Shown here: piece by piece, positions 1 to 8,230 of the stretch
How positions within the stretch are numbered: position 1 is the first letter of the stretch
Layout of the letters: each line of letters starts with the position of its first letter
NCBI RefSeq assembly: GCF_003019275.1
Contig: NZ_CP027848.1
Coordinates: 1-64,000 of the forward strand
Direction of reading: 5' to 3'
Length of the DNA stretch: 64,000 nucleotides
DNA from: Staphylococcus muscae
GTDB lineage: Bacteria > Bacillota > Bacilli > Staphylococcales > Staphylococcaceae
Made by a program: the position numbers and the translations under genes
The notes under the pieces: model-generated
Seen by the model: only the letters and a program-made list of their open reading frames with translations
Database searches by the model: none
What the model was told of the DNA's origin: nothing

Positions 1-47
1 AGATTTGTATTGCACAAAACTTTTAACTAGGATTTGTTGAACAAGTC

Positions 48-56
48 TGTTATAAT
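48..56 (+). promoter_or_regulatory. Extended -10 promoter for the riboswitch/terC transcript
   Basis: A perfect TATAAT lies at 51-56, with TG one base upstream (48-49), which makes an extended -10. No good -35 sits at 16-18 bp; the TTGAAC at 37-42 is too close to serve. Transcription would start near 63 and run into the riboswitch. Inferred from the motif only. Confidence 0.5.
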
Positions 57-89
57 ACTTAAGCATAAATTAAATACCTATGACAGCCG

Positions 90-230
90 ATGTCAGAGGG
101 GAGTAACTTGGTTAACGTTATGATACGTTAACAGCACTTTATCGTCATTACGAAGGATAACTTCCGGTAAAGTGGGCATGATACATGCTAAGTGAGACCT
201 TTGCTATTTATTTAGCATAGGTCTCTTTAA
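90..230 (+). promoter_or_regulatory. yybP-ykoY (manganese) riboswitch with terminator hairpin
   Basis: The leader carries the two conserved blocks of the yybP-ykoY class: GGGGAGTAA near 99-106 and GAGACCTTTGC at 194-204, separated by stem-forming sequence. The second block is also the left arm of a hairpin (gagacctttgcta / tagcataggtctc, about 193-226) followed by a T-rich tract, so it looks like a transcriptional on/off switch. This class senses Mn2+ and often precedes terC/alx-type genes, exactly as here. Recognised by eye, not by covariance search. Confidence 0.8.
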
Positions 231-282
231 TTTTGTAAAAAATGACGTCTATATGTCGATATAAAAAGAGGAGGGATCTTTG

Positions 283-1071
283 ATGGATCCAAGTTTAATT
301 TTATCCTATGGTTGGGTTGTCCTCGTGTTAGTCTTCTTAGAAGGTCTACTCGCAGCGGATAACGCCATTGTAATGGCAGTGATGGTAAGACATTTACCGC
401 CGAAGCAACGTAAAAAAGCATTGTTTTATGGCTTATTAGGTGCCTTTGTATTTCGTTTTCTGGCACTGTTCCTCATCAGTATTTTAGCAAATTTCTGGTG
501 GATCCAAGCGCTAGGAGCAGCATACCTATTATTCATGTCAGCCAAGAACCTATATCAATTCTTTAGCAAAAAAGGCGCCGATCATTCGGGTGATGATATA
601 AGTGATGACGCCTTTAATTTTGATAAAGAAGTTAGCCCGAAAGAATTCTGGGGCACAGTAGCAAAAGTTGAATTTGCGGATATTGCCTTTGCAATTGATT
701 CAATGCTTGCTGCACTTGCAATCGCAGTGACATTGCCTAAAATTGGTATCCACTTTGGCGGTATGGATGCAGGTCAATTTGGTGTCATGCTGACAGGTGG
801 CTTAATTGGTGTTATCTTGATGCGTTTTGCTGCGACATTCTTCGTTGAATTCTTGAATAAATATCCAGGATTAGAAGGTGCAGCTTTCGCCATTGTTGGT
901 TGGGTCGGCATCAAATTAGTGATTCTTGTACTCGCACACGAAGATATTGCACTCATTCCACATGACTTCCCACACTCAGCAACATGGCAAATCATTTTCT
1001 GGGTTGTTATGATTGGACTTGTTGTTCTAGGTTGGTTCACATCAGTTGTGAAGAATAAAAAAGCAAATTAA
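283..1071 (+). CDS. TerC family integral membrane protein
   Basis: A 262-residue multi-span membrane protein of the TerC/Alx family, which in other bacteria exports manganese or supports metalation of secreted proteins. The family's acidic membrane motifs are visible: EGLLAADNAIVMAV near residue 20 and EFADIAFAIDSMLAAL near residue 128, whose Asp residues probably bind metal. About seven hydrophobic helices are separated by a charged loop near residues 95-120. The ATG at 283 follows GAGGAGGG at a 7-base gap; an in-frame TTG three bases upstream is less likely. The manganese-type riboswitch upstream and a terminator downstream make it a single-gene unit. A manganese-export role is inferred from family and riboswitch. 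Confidence 0.9.
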   Translation: MDPSLILSYGWVVLVLVFLEGLLAADNAIVMAVMVRHLPPKQRKKALFYGLLGAFVFRFLALFLISILANFWWIQALGAAYLLFMSAKNLYQFFSKKGADHSGDDISDDAFNFDKEVSPKEFWGTVAKVEFADIAFAIDSMLAALAIAVTLPKIGIHFGGMDAGQFGVMLTGGLIGVILMRFAATFFVEFLNKYPGLEGAAFAIVGWVGIKLVILVLAHEDIALIPHDFPHSATWQIIFWVVMIGLVVLGWFTSVVKNKKAN

Positions 1072-1082
1072 GCATGAGATTT

Positions 1083-1119
1083 TAACACACGTATCCTAAA
1101 TAGATGCGTGTGTTTTTTA
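1083..1119 (+). terminator. Rho-independent terminator after terC
   Basis: AACACACG and CGTGTGTT arms around a 15-base loop are followed by six T. It closes the terC unit. Confidence 0.8.
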
Positions 1120-1278
1120 GTTTAAAAGTGCATTTTTTAAATCTTAGTGATCAGATTAAAAAATAATTCAATATCAGGCCTTTTTATGTTAAGTTTTTAT
1201 GAGAGATAAGGAAATATTACGGAATTTTAAAGGTGTATGTGGCATAATAGTAACAAAGGTATTAAAGGAGGGCGCGCA

Positions 1279-2928
1279 ATGGATCAAGAAAAAAAGCAGG
1301 TGATCCCGCGACGATCTTATAGACGAAAACGTCGTGAATTTTTCCATAATGAAGAGCGTGAAGCGAGAATTAAAGAACAACAACAGGCAGATGCGCTGAG
1401 AGCCGAGAAAGAAAAAGCGCAAGCCAAAAATAATGAAGAACGTGTGAAAGATAACTTACGGAAAGCCCGTATTGAAAAGCTGACACATGACGAGAAAAAG
1501 ACGAGTAAAAAGATTTACAAGGTCAATTCAACAAGTAAATCAACAGAATCAGTCAATGCTGATTCGGATCAACAACAAGTTGCAGAAGAAAAACAACCGT
1601 CCAATGAACAGTTGCGCATCCAACAAGACTTGTATAAGCAACAAGCGAATGATATTCAACGTGAAAAACAAGAACAACAAGAAAAAGATACAAAAGAAAC
1701 AACACTAGATGCGACGACTGTAACAGATTCGGAAACATCACAACGTGCATCGACTGAAAAGGATGGCTGGCCTGAGAAGCTGATTCAATTCGTATCACGT
1801 GAATGGGCAAAAATCTTAGTCGTTCTAGGTGCACTGCTCATTTTGATTTTATTATTTTCTATTTTCAACATTGTGAACAGCAATGGCAATCATTCGACAG
1901 GTGCGATGGAAGAACCACAATCAGCTTCACATAAACAATTTGTTGGAGCGATGAAACACGCAAATGATGCTACTAAGTCTGTTGTAGCAGTTGAAAACAA
2001 TCAAGAAGTAACACCGGAAACAGTCCAAGATGCAGAACAACAAGCGCAAGTCCAAAATGAAAGTGGTTCAGGTGTCGTCTACAAAAAAGTAGACGGCTTA
2101 CTTTATATTTTAACGAATGCACATGTTGTTGGAGATAAAAAGGATCACACTTTGACATATGGTGATGACAAGACGGTAAAAGGGACTGTGATTGGTAAAG
2201 ATAAATGGTCGGATATCGCTGTGATGACTGTAAAAGCGTCCAAAGTGGATGAAAAACAACTTCAACCAATTAAGCGAGGAAATGCAGAGAAGCTTGTATT
2301 GGGTGAGTCTGTGCTTGTCGTTGGTAACCCGTTAGGTCTCGACTTTAGAAATACAGTAGGTCAAGGAATTGTTTCAGGCTTAGACCGTAATGTACCAATA
2401 GATATAGATAAAGATAATGAATACGACATGCTCGTTCACGCATTTCAAGTGGATGCACCAGTAAATCCGGGTGACTCGGGCGGTGCCGTTATTGATCAAG
2501 ATGGCAAGTTAATCGGAATTGCTTCATTAAAAATATCAATGCCTAATGTTGAAGGAATGGCATTCGCTATCCCAATCAATGATGCAGTAAGAATTGCAGA
2601 CAAACTCGAAAAAGATGGTAAAATAGATTATCCGAATTCGAAAATTAGCTTAAAAGATATTTCAACACTCTCACAAGGAGAACGCGCATCATATCAAATT
2701 GACGACAAAGTGAAAGAAGGTGTTGTTGTGCAAGACATAGCCAAAGACAGCCCAGCCCGTCAATCTGGATTGAAAACAGGAGATGTGATTGTCGCACTGG
2801 ATGGTAAACCAACGAAAGATAGACTTGTTTATCGTCAGAAGTTATATCAACATGTCGTTAAAGATAAACCAGTAAAATTAAAAGTAATACGTGATGGTGA
2901 AGATAAACAAATCTCATTTGATCTGTAA
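1279..2928 (+). CDS. htrA: Membrane-anchored HtrA/DegP-like serine protease
   Basis: A 549-residue surface protease for envelope protein quality control. The first about 175 residues are highly charged, Gln/Lys/Glu-rich and probably cytoplasmic. One transmembrane helix (about 176-197) follows, then a trypsin-like domain with all three catalytic residues: His in NAHVV (near 281), Asp in SDIAV (near 312) and Ser in GDSGGA (near 398). A C-terminal PDZ domain spans about 455-545. The ATG at 1279 sits 6 bases after AAGGAGGG; an upstream in-frame ATG at 1237 lacks a binding site. The S. aureus protein at this locus is, as I recall, longer, with a longer N-terminal charged part. ktrD follows 13 bases downstream, so the two are probably co-transcribed. 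Confidence 0.9.
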   Translation: MDQEKKQVIPRRSYRRKRREFFHNEEREARIKEQQQADALRAEKEKAQAKNNEERVKDNLRKARIEKLTHDEKKTSKKIYKVNSTSKSTESVNADSDQQQVAEEKQPSNEQLRIQQDLYKQQANDIQREKQEQQEKDTKETTLDATTVTDSETSQRASTEKDGWPEKLIQFVSREWAKILVVLGALLILILLFSIFNIVNSNGNHSTGAMEEPQSASHKQFVGAMKHANDATKSVVAVENNQEVTPETVQDAEQQAQVQNESGSGVVYKKVDGLLYILTNAHVVGDKKDHTLTYGDDKTVKGTVIGKDKWSDIAVMTVKASKVDEKQLQPIKRGNAEKLVLGESVLVVGNPLGLDFRNTVGQGIVSGLDRNVPIDIDKDNEYDMLVHAFQVDAPVNPGDSGGAVIDQDGKLIGIASLKISMPNVEGMAFAIPINDAVRIADKLEKDGKIDYPNSKISLKDISTLSQGERASYQIDDKVKEGVVVQDIAKDSPARQSGLKTGDVIVALDGKPTKDRLVYRQKLYQHVVKDKPVKLKVIRDGEDKQISFDL

Positions 2929-2941
2929 AATGTTGGAGTGA

Positions 2942-4306
2942 ATGACAATGTCAATTATTAATCAATTGTTCAAAAAATCCAGTCCACAACAGGGGATTGT
3001 AATGTATTATCTTTTTGCAATTGTTGTTGCATTCTTATTATTGAACTTGCCAGGCGTCCACAAACCAGGTGTTCATGTTGCACCTATCGATACGTTATTT
3101 GTCGCTGTATCAGGGGTAAGTGTGACAGGTTTGACACCTGTTAATATCTCTGAGACGTATTCAGCCTTTGGATACATCGTCATATTGTTTATTTTGAATA
3201 CAGGCGGTATTGGTGTCATGGCAATTGGTACGTTACTTTGGGTAGTTTTAGGGAAACATATCGGTATCCGTGAGCGCCAGTTGATTATGTTAGATAACAA
3301 TAAAGACTCAATGAGTGGGACAGTTCGATTAATTTTTGATATTATCCGAGCAATCTTGGTGATAGAATTTGTCGGAGCACTACTACTGACATTTTATTTC
3401 TATCGAGATTTAAATAACTTACAAGAAGCAATCTTACAAGGAGTCTTTGTCTCCATTTCAGCGACAACGAATGGTGGTCTAGACATCACTGGGGACTCAC
3501 TTATCCCATATGCCAATGATTATTTCGTTCAAACAATCGTTATGTTTCTCATTATTTTAGGGTCTATCGGATTTCCAGTATTATTGGAGATTAAAGCGTA
3601 TATTAAAAATAGAATTCCAAACTTTCGATTTTCACTCTTTACAAAAGTGACAACAGTGACATATCTCGGTATTCTCATCCTAGGCACACTCGGTATTTTG
3701 TTAATCGAAACAAATGGGGTATTCAAAGGTGAATCGTGGCATAAAACATTCTTTTATGCGCTATTCCAGTCCGTCACAACAAGAAGTGCAGGCTTACAAA
3801 CAGTAGACGTTGCACAATTTTCCGATGCAACGAACTTGTTAATGGGTGGACTGATGTTTATCGGTTCATCACCAAGTTCAGTCGGTGGTGGGATTCGTAC
3901 GACAACATTCGCTATTTTAGTGTTGTTCATTTTGAATTATAAGCCGAATGCCGAACGCTCTGCGATTAAAGTTTTTAATAGAGAAATACATGTACAAGAT
4001 ATTCACCGATCATTTGCAGTGCTTATTCTTGCGGTGTTCTTCACATTTATTGGGATATTCACGATTATGTTGAATGAAGGTGGACATATTCAGTTCATTC
4101 AAATTTATTTTGAAATCATGTCAGCCTTTGGAACATGTGGGTTGTCAACGGGCATTACTTCCGAACTAGGCAATATTTCTAAAGTCGTATTAATGATACT
4201 GATGTTTGTCGGTCGTGTTGGCTTGATTTCATTTATCATTATGATTAGTGGTAATCGGGAAGTGACAAAATACCATTATCCGAAAGAACACATACAAATC
4301 GGATAA
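2942..4306 (+). CDS. ktrD: Ktr-type potassium uptake channel subunit (KtrD/KtrB family)
   Basis: A 454-residue Trk/Ktr/HKT-family membrane protein forming the K+ (Na+-coupled) channel. Four repeated M1-P-M2 units are visible with filter-like sequences SVSGVSVTGL, SATTNGGLD, TTRSAGLQT and AFGTCGLSTG, the conserved glycines lining the pore. It needs a cytoplasmic RCK partner, probably the KtrC encoded at 61850. Its place behind htrA matches the S. aureus locus called ktrD, as I recall it; the symbol is given on that basis, and KtrB-type is the safe family call. The start has a short binding site (TTGGAGTG). A terminator follows at 4320. Confidence 0.88.
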   Translation: MTMSIINQLFKKSSPQQGIVMYYLFAIVVAFLLLNLPGVHKPGVHVAPIDTLFVAVSGVSVTGLTPVNISETYSAFGYIVILFILNTGGIGVMAIGTLLWVVLGKHIGIRERQLIMLDNNKDSMSGTVRLIFDIIRAILVIEFVGALLLTFYFYRDLNNLQEAILQGVFVSISATTNGGLDITGDSLIPYANDYFVQTIVMFLIILGSIGFPVLLEIKAYIKNRIPNFRFSLFTKVTTVTYLGILILGTLGILLIETNGVFKGESWHKTFFYALFQSVTTRSAGLQTVDVAQFSDATNLLMGGLMFIGSSPSSVGGGIRTTTFAILVLFILNYKPNAERSAIKVFNREIHVQDIHRSFAVLILAVFFTFIGIFTIMLNEGGHIQFIQIYFEIMSAFGTCGLSTGITSELGNISKVVLMILMFVGRVGLISFIIMISGNREVTKYHYPKEHIQIG

Positions 4307-4319
4307 ACATAAAAATATA

Positions 4320-4385
4320 CAGAGAGTTGTGCACTTGCTACACGAAGCGATCATGCTTACGTTAACAAGGGTACGACTCTTTTTA
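4320..4385 (+). terminator. Terminator after ktrD
   Basis: A long imperfect stem pairs AGAGTTGTGC with GTACGACTCT, extended by acttg/caagg, and ends in five T. Confidence 0.65.
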
Positions 4386-4478
4386 TAATCAATATGTGTT
4401 CAGTTGAAATGCTTGTGGTAAAATGAAATCAATCATGAAACGGATGATAAGATATTAGAAAAAGGTGCGTGTTGCGTA

Positions 4479-5990
4479 ATGCGTCAAAATGATGAAGTAC
4501 GAATTCAAATATTAGCAACATCTGATATGCACAGTCGTATATTAGAAGGCGAAGAAGGTGCTTATATTTATCGAGCAGGTACATATATTAACGATGTGCG
4601 TACACACTACCAAAATGTATTGCTATTAGATAATGGTGGGAGTTTAGCAGGGAGTATTGTTTCTTTTTACTATGCGATTATTGCCCCTTACAAGCGTCAT
4701 GCAATGATTAAATTGATGAATGCGCTAAACTATGATGCAAGTGGTATCAGTGCAAACGACTTTAAATTCGGATTAGACTTCTTAAATCGATCTGTTGCAT
4801 TATCACGTTTCCCATGGTTATCCGCTAATATAACGTATGCGATGACGAAAGAGCCCTATTTTTCAACGCCATACTTAGTAAAGACATTTGATGGGGTTCG
4901 AGTGGCAGTCGTGGGTCTTACATCGGATAAAATGGTACGTCATGAGAACATTGAGATGGAACAAGATATTGCTGTGGAGCATGCAGTGACAGCATCTAAG
5001 CGATGGATTCGTTACATTCACGAAGTGGCAGAGCCAGACTTTTTAATCGTGTTATATCACGGAGATCGTACGAGGGAACGACATACAGTTGAAGGGGACG
5101 TTGAGAATCAAGCACAAGCGATTGTGAAGGAAGCAGGTATTATCGATTTGATAATTACTGGACATCAATATGAAACAATGTCAGATTATGAAGGTCGAAC
5201 AGCATTTGTTCAAGCTGGGCAAAACTCAGAACAACTTATCCATATAGATGTGAAGTTTCGTAAACGACGTAACACGAATGAGTTGCTAACCATCACACCA
5301 AAAATTGTAGAGCTAGAATCATATGAAGAAAGTCAGGATCTTTTGAAAATGACACATTATGATCGTAAAGCAATTCGAAAATGGAGTAATGAAGCGATTG
5401 AATCGAAAAACTTTCAATTTTCCTATCCATCATTTTCTGTATTGTTACAAGAACGCCATCCTTTTATACAGTTACTGAGCGATGCAATCCAATATGCTAT
5501 TCCCAATGACATCACATGTGTTCATGTGCCATTACCAACATCGGTAGATTTAGAAGGTAACGTGGCACATCAAGATATTTACCACACGTATCCACACCCT
5601 GATAAGCCATTAGACATTGCGTTGTCAGGAGCAGATATTAAAAAACTGATAGAATATTCAGCAGCAAAATTGATTGTCGACCACCAACAAGTGACCATAG
5701 ACGCACAACAAGATCCAACACTTTATCAATTTTGGACTGGTTTTGATTATACAATTGATATGTCACGACCAAAACATCAAAGAGTAGTGGCATTTGGTTT
5801 GAACGAAACGCATTCATATCGTGTGACGATGACTGATTATTGTTATCGTCACTATCGTCAGCAGCTGAAAGGTGTTACCATTCATCAGAGCGCAACGATG
5901 ACAATGCCCGAACTTATTTATGAAATCTTATGTAAAAGTACATCTTTGCAAGTAGAAGAAAATAATGTATCTATTATTGGATATGAATAA
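4479..5990 (+). CDS. 5'-nucleotidase/UshA-like metallophosphatase
   Basis: A 503-residue bifunctional metallophosphatase/5'-nucleotidase family protein. The N-terminal calcineurin-like domain shows the metal-binding sequence in order: ATSDMHS (Asp and His near residues 14-16), DNGG, ANDFKFG in place of the usual GNHEFD, LYHGDR and ITGHQYE. The C-terminal half (about 300-500) fits the 5'-nucleotidase substrate domain. No signal peptide is visible, so unlike UshA it probably acts in the cytoplasm; members of this Firmicute group act on nucleotides or related phosphoesters. Substrate not determinable here. It is a single gene with its own leader. Confidence 0.85.
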   Translation: MRQNDEVRIQILATSDMHSRILEGEEGAYIYRAGTYINDVRTHYQNVLLLDNGGSLAGSIVSFYYAIIAPYKRHAMIKLMNALNYDASGISANDFKFGLDFLNRSVALSRFPWLSANITYAMTKEPYFSTPYLVKTFDGVRVAVVGLTSDKMVRHENIEMEQDIAVEHAVTASKRWIRYIHEVAEPDFLIVLYHGDRTRERHTVEGDVENQAQAIVKEAGIIDLIITGHQYETMSDYEGRTAFVQAGQNSEQLIHIDVKFRKRRNTNELLTITPKIVELESYEESQDLLKMTHYDRKAIRKWSNEAIESKNFQFSYPSFSVLLQERHPFIQLLSDAIQYAIPNDITCVHVPLPTSVDLEGNVAHQDIYHTYPHPDKPLDIALSGADIKKLIEYSAAKLIVDHQQVTIDAQQDPTLYQFWTGFDYTIDMSRPKHQRVVAFGLNETHSYRVTMTDYCYRHYRQQLKGVTIHQSATMTMPELIYEILCKSTSLQVEENNVSIIGYE

Positions 5991-6006
5991 GAAAGTGTAA
6001 CTGAAG

Positions 6007-6099
6007 ATGAAAATATCTGTTAAAGTAAGAAAAGTTACACGCAAAGAAGCAATAAAAGGTTCGTTTTATAGAGGATCATCCCATTCCGCAACTATTTGA
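6007..6099 (+). other. Short ORF, possibly a frameshifted remnant
   Basis: A 30-codon ORF (MKISVKVRKVTRKEAIKGS...) starts just after the nucleotidase gene. Near 6072 a one-base frame change would let it continue through a coherent charged stretch (EDHPIPQLFDFYKERVYRL...) ending at a TAG near 6152. The joined product would be about 48 residues. No good ribosome binding site is visible and I do not recognise the product. It may be a decayed small gene or chance. Confidence 0.25.
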
Positions 6100-6205
6100 T
6101 TTTTATAAAGAAAGGGTATATCGATTAAACGATTTCAGACCTGTATATGAATAGATGTAGAACAGAGAAGCTTTTGTAGTGTAAATTGTAGATGTGCTAA
6201 ACTTG

Positions 6206-6283
6206 ATGTTAGGTTTTGGTACTTTTATCGTTACGTTCATCGGTTTAGTCATTGCAATTGTTAAATTAGATGACAAAAAATAA
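6206..6283 (+). CDS. Holin-like mini-toxin (type I toxin family), probably start-degraded
   Basis: A tiny membrane peptide, MLGFGTFIVTFIGLVIAIVK plus a charged DDKK tail (25 residues from the ATG). It closely resembles the C-terminal part of the 'putative holin-like toxin' peptides common in staphylococci and other Firmicutes, which usually begin with a few extra residues ending ...VDALNLMLGFG. The same frame upstream reads IVDVLNL, but a TAA at about 6182-6184 interrupts it, and no strong ribosome binding site precedes the ATG or the in-frame GTG at 6194. The family is known for type I toxins controlled by antisense RNA. Here it may be silent or start at GTG. A strong terminator follows directly. 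Confidence 0.6.
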   Translation: MLGFGTFIVTFIGLVIAIVKLDDKK

Positions 6284-6328
6284 CCATGTAATATCTGTCA
6301 ATGGAACGGATAGTACATGGTTATTTAT
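6279..6328 (+). terminator. Terminator of the mini-toxin transcript
   Basis: An 11-base perfect arm pair (ATAACCATGTA / TACATGGTTAT) with an inner ATC/GAT extension is followed by a T-rich end. The hairpin begins inside the toxin stop codon, as in compact type I toxin loci. Confidence 0.75.
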
Positions 6329-6413
6329 TTGGAGAATCCACTATTAAAGAACAAAAATAAAAATATCCAAAAACATTAAGTTTTCAATTAAAATAAAATC
6401 ACTCGTTATTCAA

Positions 6414-7436
6414 TTATTTATTCAAATCGATTGCCCCTTTAAAAGGTGGTGCAGCAACCCAATCCCAATTTAATGGATTTTCATATTTCCACTCAAACAC
6501 ATAAAGTAAATCATCATGTATATCTAATACGCTTACATACGCATCGAACTCAATTGTTTCTCCTGGTTTTGTTTCTAACACGCCTAATGGATTGTTCTCA
6601 TAGCTTTCTGATATTTTTTTGCCATCTTTTTTAACGTTGTTTATATCTAAAATGTTCATATCTGAACTGTAACCACTATCAGTAGTTGGCTTTTTCCGAA
6701 TAATTGACTCTAAATCTCTACTGAACGGTGCTTGTTTAGATATAGAGGAATTATTTTTATAGCGGATGGTTAATTTAAGAATACCATCATCCACTTTTTT
6801 ACCTTCTGGTGAAACACCAGTTCGATAGCTTCCTAAAGATAATTTTTGACCATTTCTATCAGTTTTGGTTATGCCAACGCTCTTTATACCATCAAAGTCA
6901 AAGGTCTCCACTTGATACTCTAAACCACTAACTGCCTTTTTCTCAATATCTTCTGCAGAGTATTTCTTAGCAGATTTGACGCCAATTTCTAAATTGGGAT
7001 TCTTATATGTTTCCCCAATTTTGATATTTTCTACATTGAATGCATAATGCCTTTTGATGTTTTCATCATCAGGATCATTTTCGTTAGTGTACTGTGGTAA
7101 GTATTTATCATTTTTATCATCGTAAGTTTTTTTAAATTTGTGTGATCCACTATGATTGGCTGATTCAAGCGCCTTTATGACTGTATCTTTATCTTTTAAA
7201 TTAACGCTATTTCCTTTTTCATAGTTCTCCAAGCTTTGTTCAGAGAGATCTTCCATTTTGTAAAACTCACTATATGGAAGTTCTTTGAATTCCTGCTTTG
7301 TCATCGCATGCTGTGTTTTGTCAGCTTGTTCGGTCTTTTCATTCGGATTATCATTATTACTGCACGCTGTGAATAAGAGAGTTGTTGCAACCACACCTGC
7401 TACAATACTCGAACGTTTAATATATTTACCTCCCAA
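6414..7436 (-). CDS. Unrecognised lipoprotein
   Basis: A 340-residue lipoprotein: the N-terminus MGGKYIKRSSIVAGVVATTL has a charged start, a hydrophobic core and a lipobox-like LLFTAC with the lipidated Cys near residue 25. A Lys/Asp/Asn-rich spacer follows, then a largely beta-strand-like body. The C-terminal 100 residues (DDGILKLTIRYKNNSS..., LETKPGETIEFDAYVSV) look like an extracellular Ig-like fold of the DUF4352/DUF5105 kind, but I cannot assign a family. The start is TTG at 7436 after AAAGGAGTG. No operon partner. It lies between a mini-toxin relic and palindromic repeats, a context that looks accessory. Function unknown. Confidence 0.75.
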   Translation of the reverse strand: MGGKYIKRSSIVAGVVATTLLFTACSNNDNPNEKTEQADKTQHAMTKQEFKELPYSEFYKMEDLSEQSLENYEKGNSVNLKDKDTVIKALESANHSGSHKFKKTYDDKNDKYLPQYTNENDPDDENIKRHYAFNVENIKIGETYKNPNLEIGVKSAKKYSAEDIEKKAVSGLEYQVETFDFDGIKSVGITKTDRNGQKLSLGSYRTGVSPEGKKVDDGILKLTIRYKNNSSISKQAPFSRDLESIIRKKPTTDSGYSSDMNILDINNVKKDGKKISESYENNPLGVLETKPGETIEFDAYVSVLDIHDDLLYVFEWKYENPLNWDWVAAPPFKGAIDLNK

Positions 7437-7517
7437 AGTAATTCACTCCTTTAATAATATAGTCATATACTCAGTATATATATCTATGAAAAATTCGTAA
7501 ATAGTATTTTGTACTAA

Positions 7518-7690
7518 AGAGGCTGAGACATAGTGCTCGGTTCCTTCCTTTTGAGTATAGATATAAGTATAGTGGCAGTAAGTGTCTGAAGTGAAAATGC
7601 GTTTTTGAAAACTTTTTTCACTTCTAGTCACCCTTGCCGGGGTGGGACGACGAAATCTTTTATAGTAATAAAGATTTCTGTCCCACTCCC
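7518..7690. repeat. Palindromic staphylococcal intergenic repeat
   Basis: Two inverted repeats lie between AGAGGCTGAGACATA and GTCCCACTCCC: a perfect 10-base pair GAAGTGAAAA (7588-7597) / TTTTCACTTC (7615-7624), and GTGGGAC-n-GAAATCTTTAT (7642-) with its partner ending GTCCCAC at 7686. The block resembles repeats scattered between genes in staphylococcal genomes. It contains no credible gene; the 93-codon reverse ORF across it is repeat-derived. Confidence 0.6.
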
Positions 7691-7794
7691 ATTTTGTATA
7701 ATGAAAATAAGACACATACGACACAAAACAGTTACGTTAACAGCACATATACTTTCAAGGTGTAAATGTTCTAATAACTTTTTTTGTTTATCTC

Positions 7795-7822
7795 TTGATT
7801 TCTATCATGATATTGTTATAAT
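7795..7822 (+). promoter_or_regulatory. Sigma-A promoter of the tRNA pair
   Basis: TTGATT (7795-7800), a 16-base spacer and a perfect TATAAT (7817-7822) sit about 30 bases before the first tRNA. Confidence 0.75.
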
Positions 7823-7852
7823 AATATTTGTGTTAAGAAAACTTCATATTAA

Positions 7853-7927
7853 TCCACAGTAGCTCAGTGGTAGAGCTATCGGCTGTTAACCGATCGGTCG
7901 TAGGTTCGAGTCCTACCTGTGGAGCCA
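7853..7927 (+). tRNA. tRNA-Asn (GTT), CCA encoded
   Basis: Complete cloverleaf: acceptor TCCACAG/CTGTGGA, D-arm GCTCAGTGGTAGAGC, anticodon GTT in the loop CTGTTAA, T-arm GTAGGTTCGAGTCCTAC, discriminator G and an encoded CCA (7925-7927). First gene of a two-tRNA transcript. Confidence 0.95.
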
Positions 7928-7928
7928 T

Positions 7929-8017
7929 GGAAACGTACTCAAGTTGGCTGAAGAGGCGCCCCTGCTAAGGGTGTAGGTCGCGAGAGCGGCGCGAGGGTTC
8001 AAATCCCTCCGTTTCCG
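7929..8017 (+). tRNA. tRNA-Ser (GCT)
   Basis: A class II tRNA with a long variable arm (about GTAGGTCGCGAGAGCGGC), acceptor GGAAACG/CGTTTCC, anticodon GCT in CTGCTAA and T-loop GGTTCAAATCC. Unlike its neighbour it has no encoded CCA, so the end must be added enzymatically. It starts two bases after tRNA-Asn. Confidence 0.95.
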
Positions 8018-8023
8018 TAAAGA

Positions 8024-8062
8024 AAAACACCATTATATTACATAATATAATGGTGTTTTGTT
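8024..8062 (+). terminator. Terminator of the tRNA transcript
   Basis: AACACCATTATATTA / ATATAATGGTGTT with a four-base loop, then TTTGTTG. Confidence 0.8.
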
Positions 8063-8082
8063 GTATTTTGGAAAACCATTTT

Positions 8083-8230
8083 TAAGGTGGGATAGCATAA
8101 TATGTTGTCTCACCTTTTTCAATTGCAAAAAGCGCATCTGTCTCTATCGTTTGAAATACTAAATCAAAACAAACTGGAGACATAATGCGCTTATGAAAAA
8201 TAATGTTTAGAAAAATAGAAATAAGAAGTT
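8083..8230 (+). mobile_element. Relic of the left end of an ISL3-like element
   Basis: In the same order as the intact element at 31977 this stretch keeps a GGTGGGATAGCAT-type hairpin followed by T's (about 8088-8119), the leader palindrome with GCGCAT...GGAGACATAATGCGC (8130-8184) and a start-like CTTATGAAAAATAATG. The reading frame then stops within a few codons. The parallel with GGTGGGATGGCAT..., AAAGCGC..., GGAGACATGATGCGCCTATG at 31986-32117 is clear by eye. The rest of the transposase is gone. Confidence 0.6.

Noticed and set aside
4307..4478. A small RNA in the ktrD-nucleotidase gap, suggested by a long hairpin.
   Set aside because: The hairpin ends in a T-run directly after ktrD and is explained as its terminator; no separate promoter is evident.
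7443..7724. A 93-codon reverse ORF upstream of the lipoprotein gene.
   Set aside because: It is made from the palindromic repeat block and lacks a binding site and any family resemblance.
7853..8017. Possible phage or island attachment site at the tRNA genes.
   Set aside because: No integrase gene and no repeated tRNA 3' end was seen within the window.
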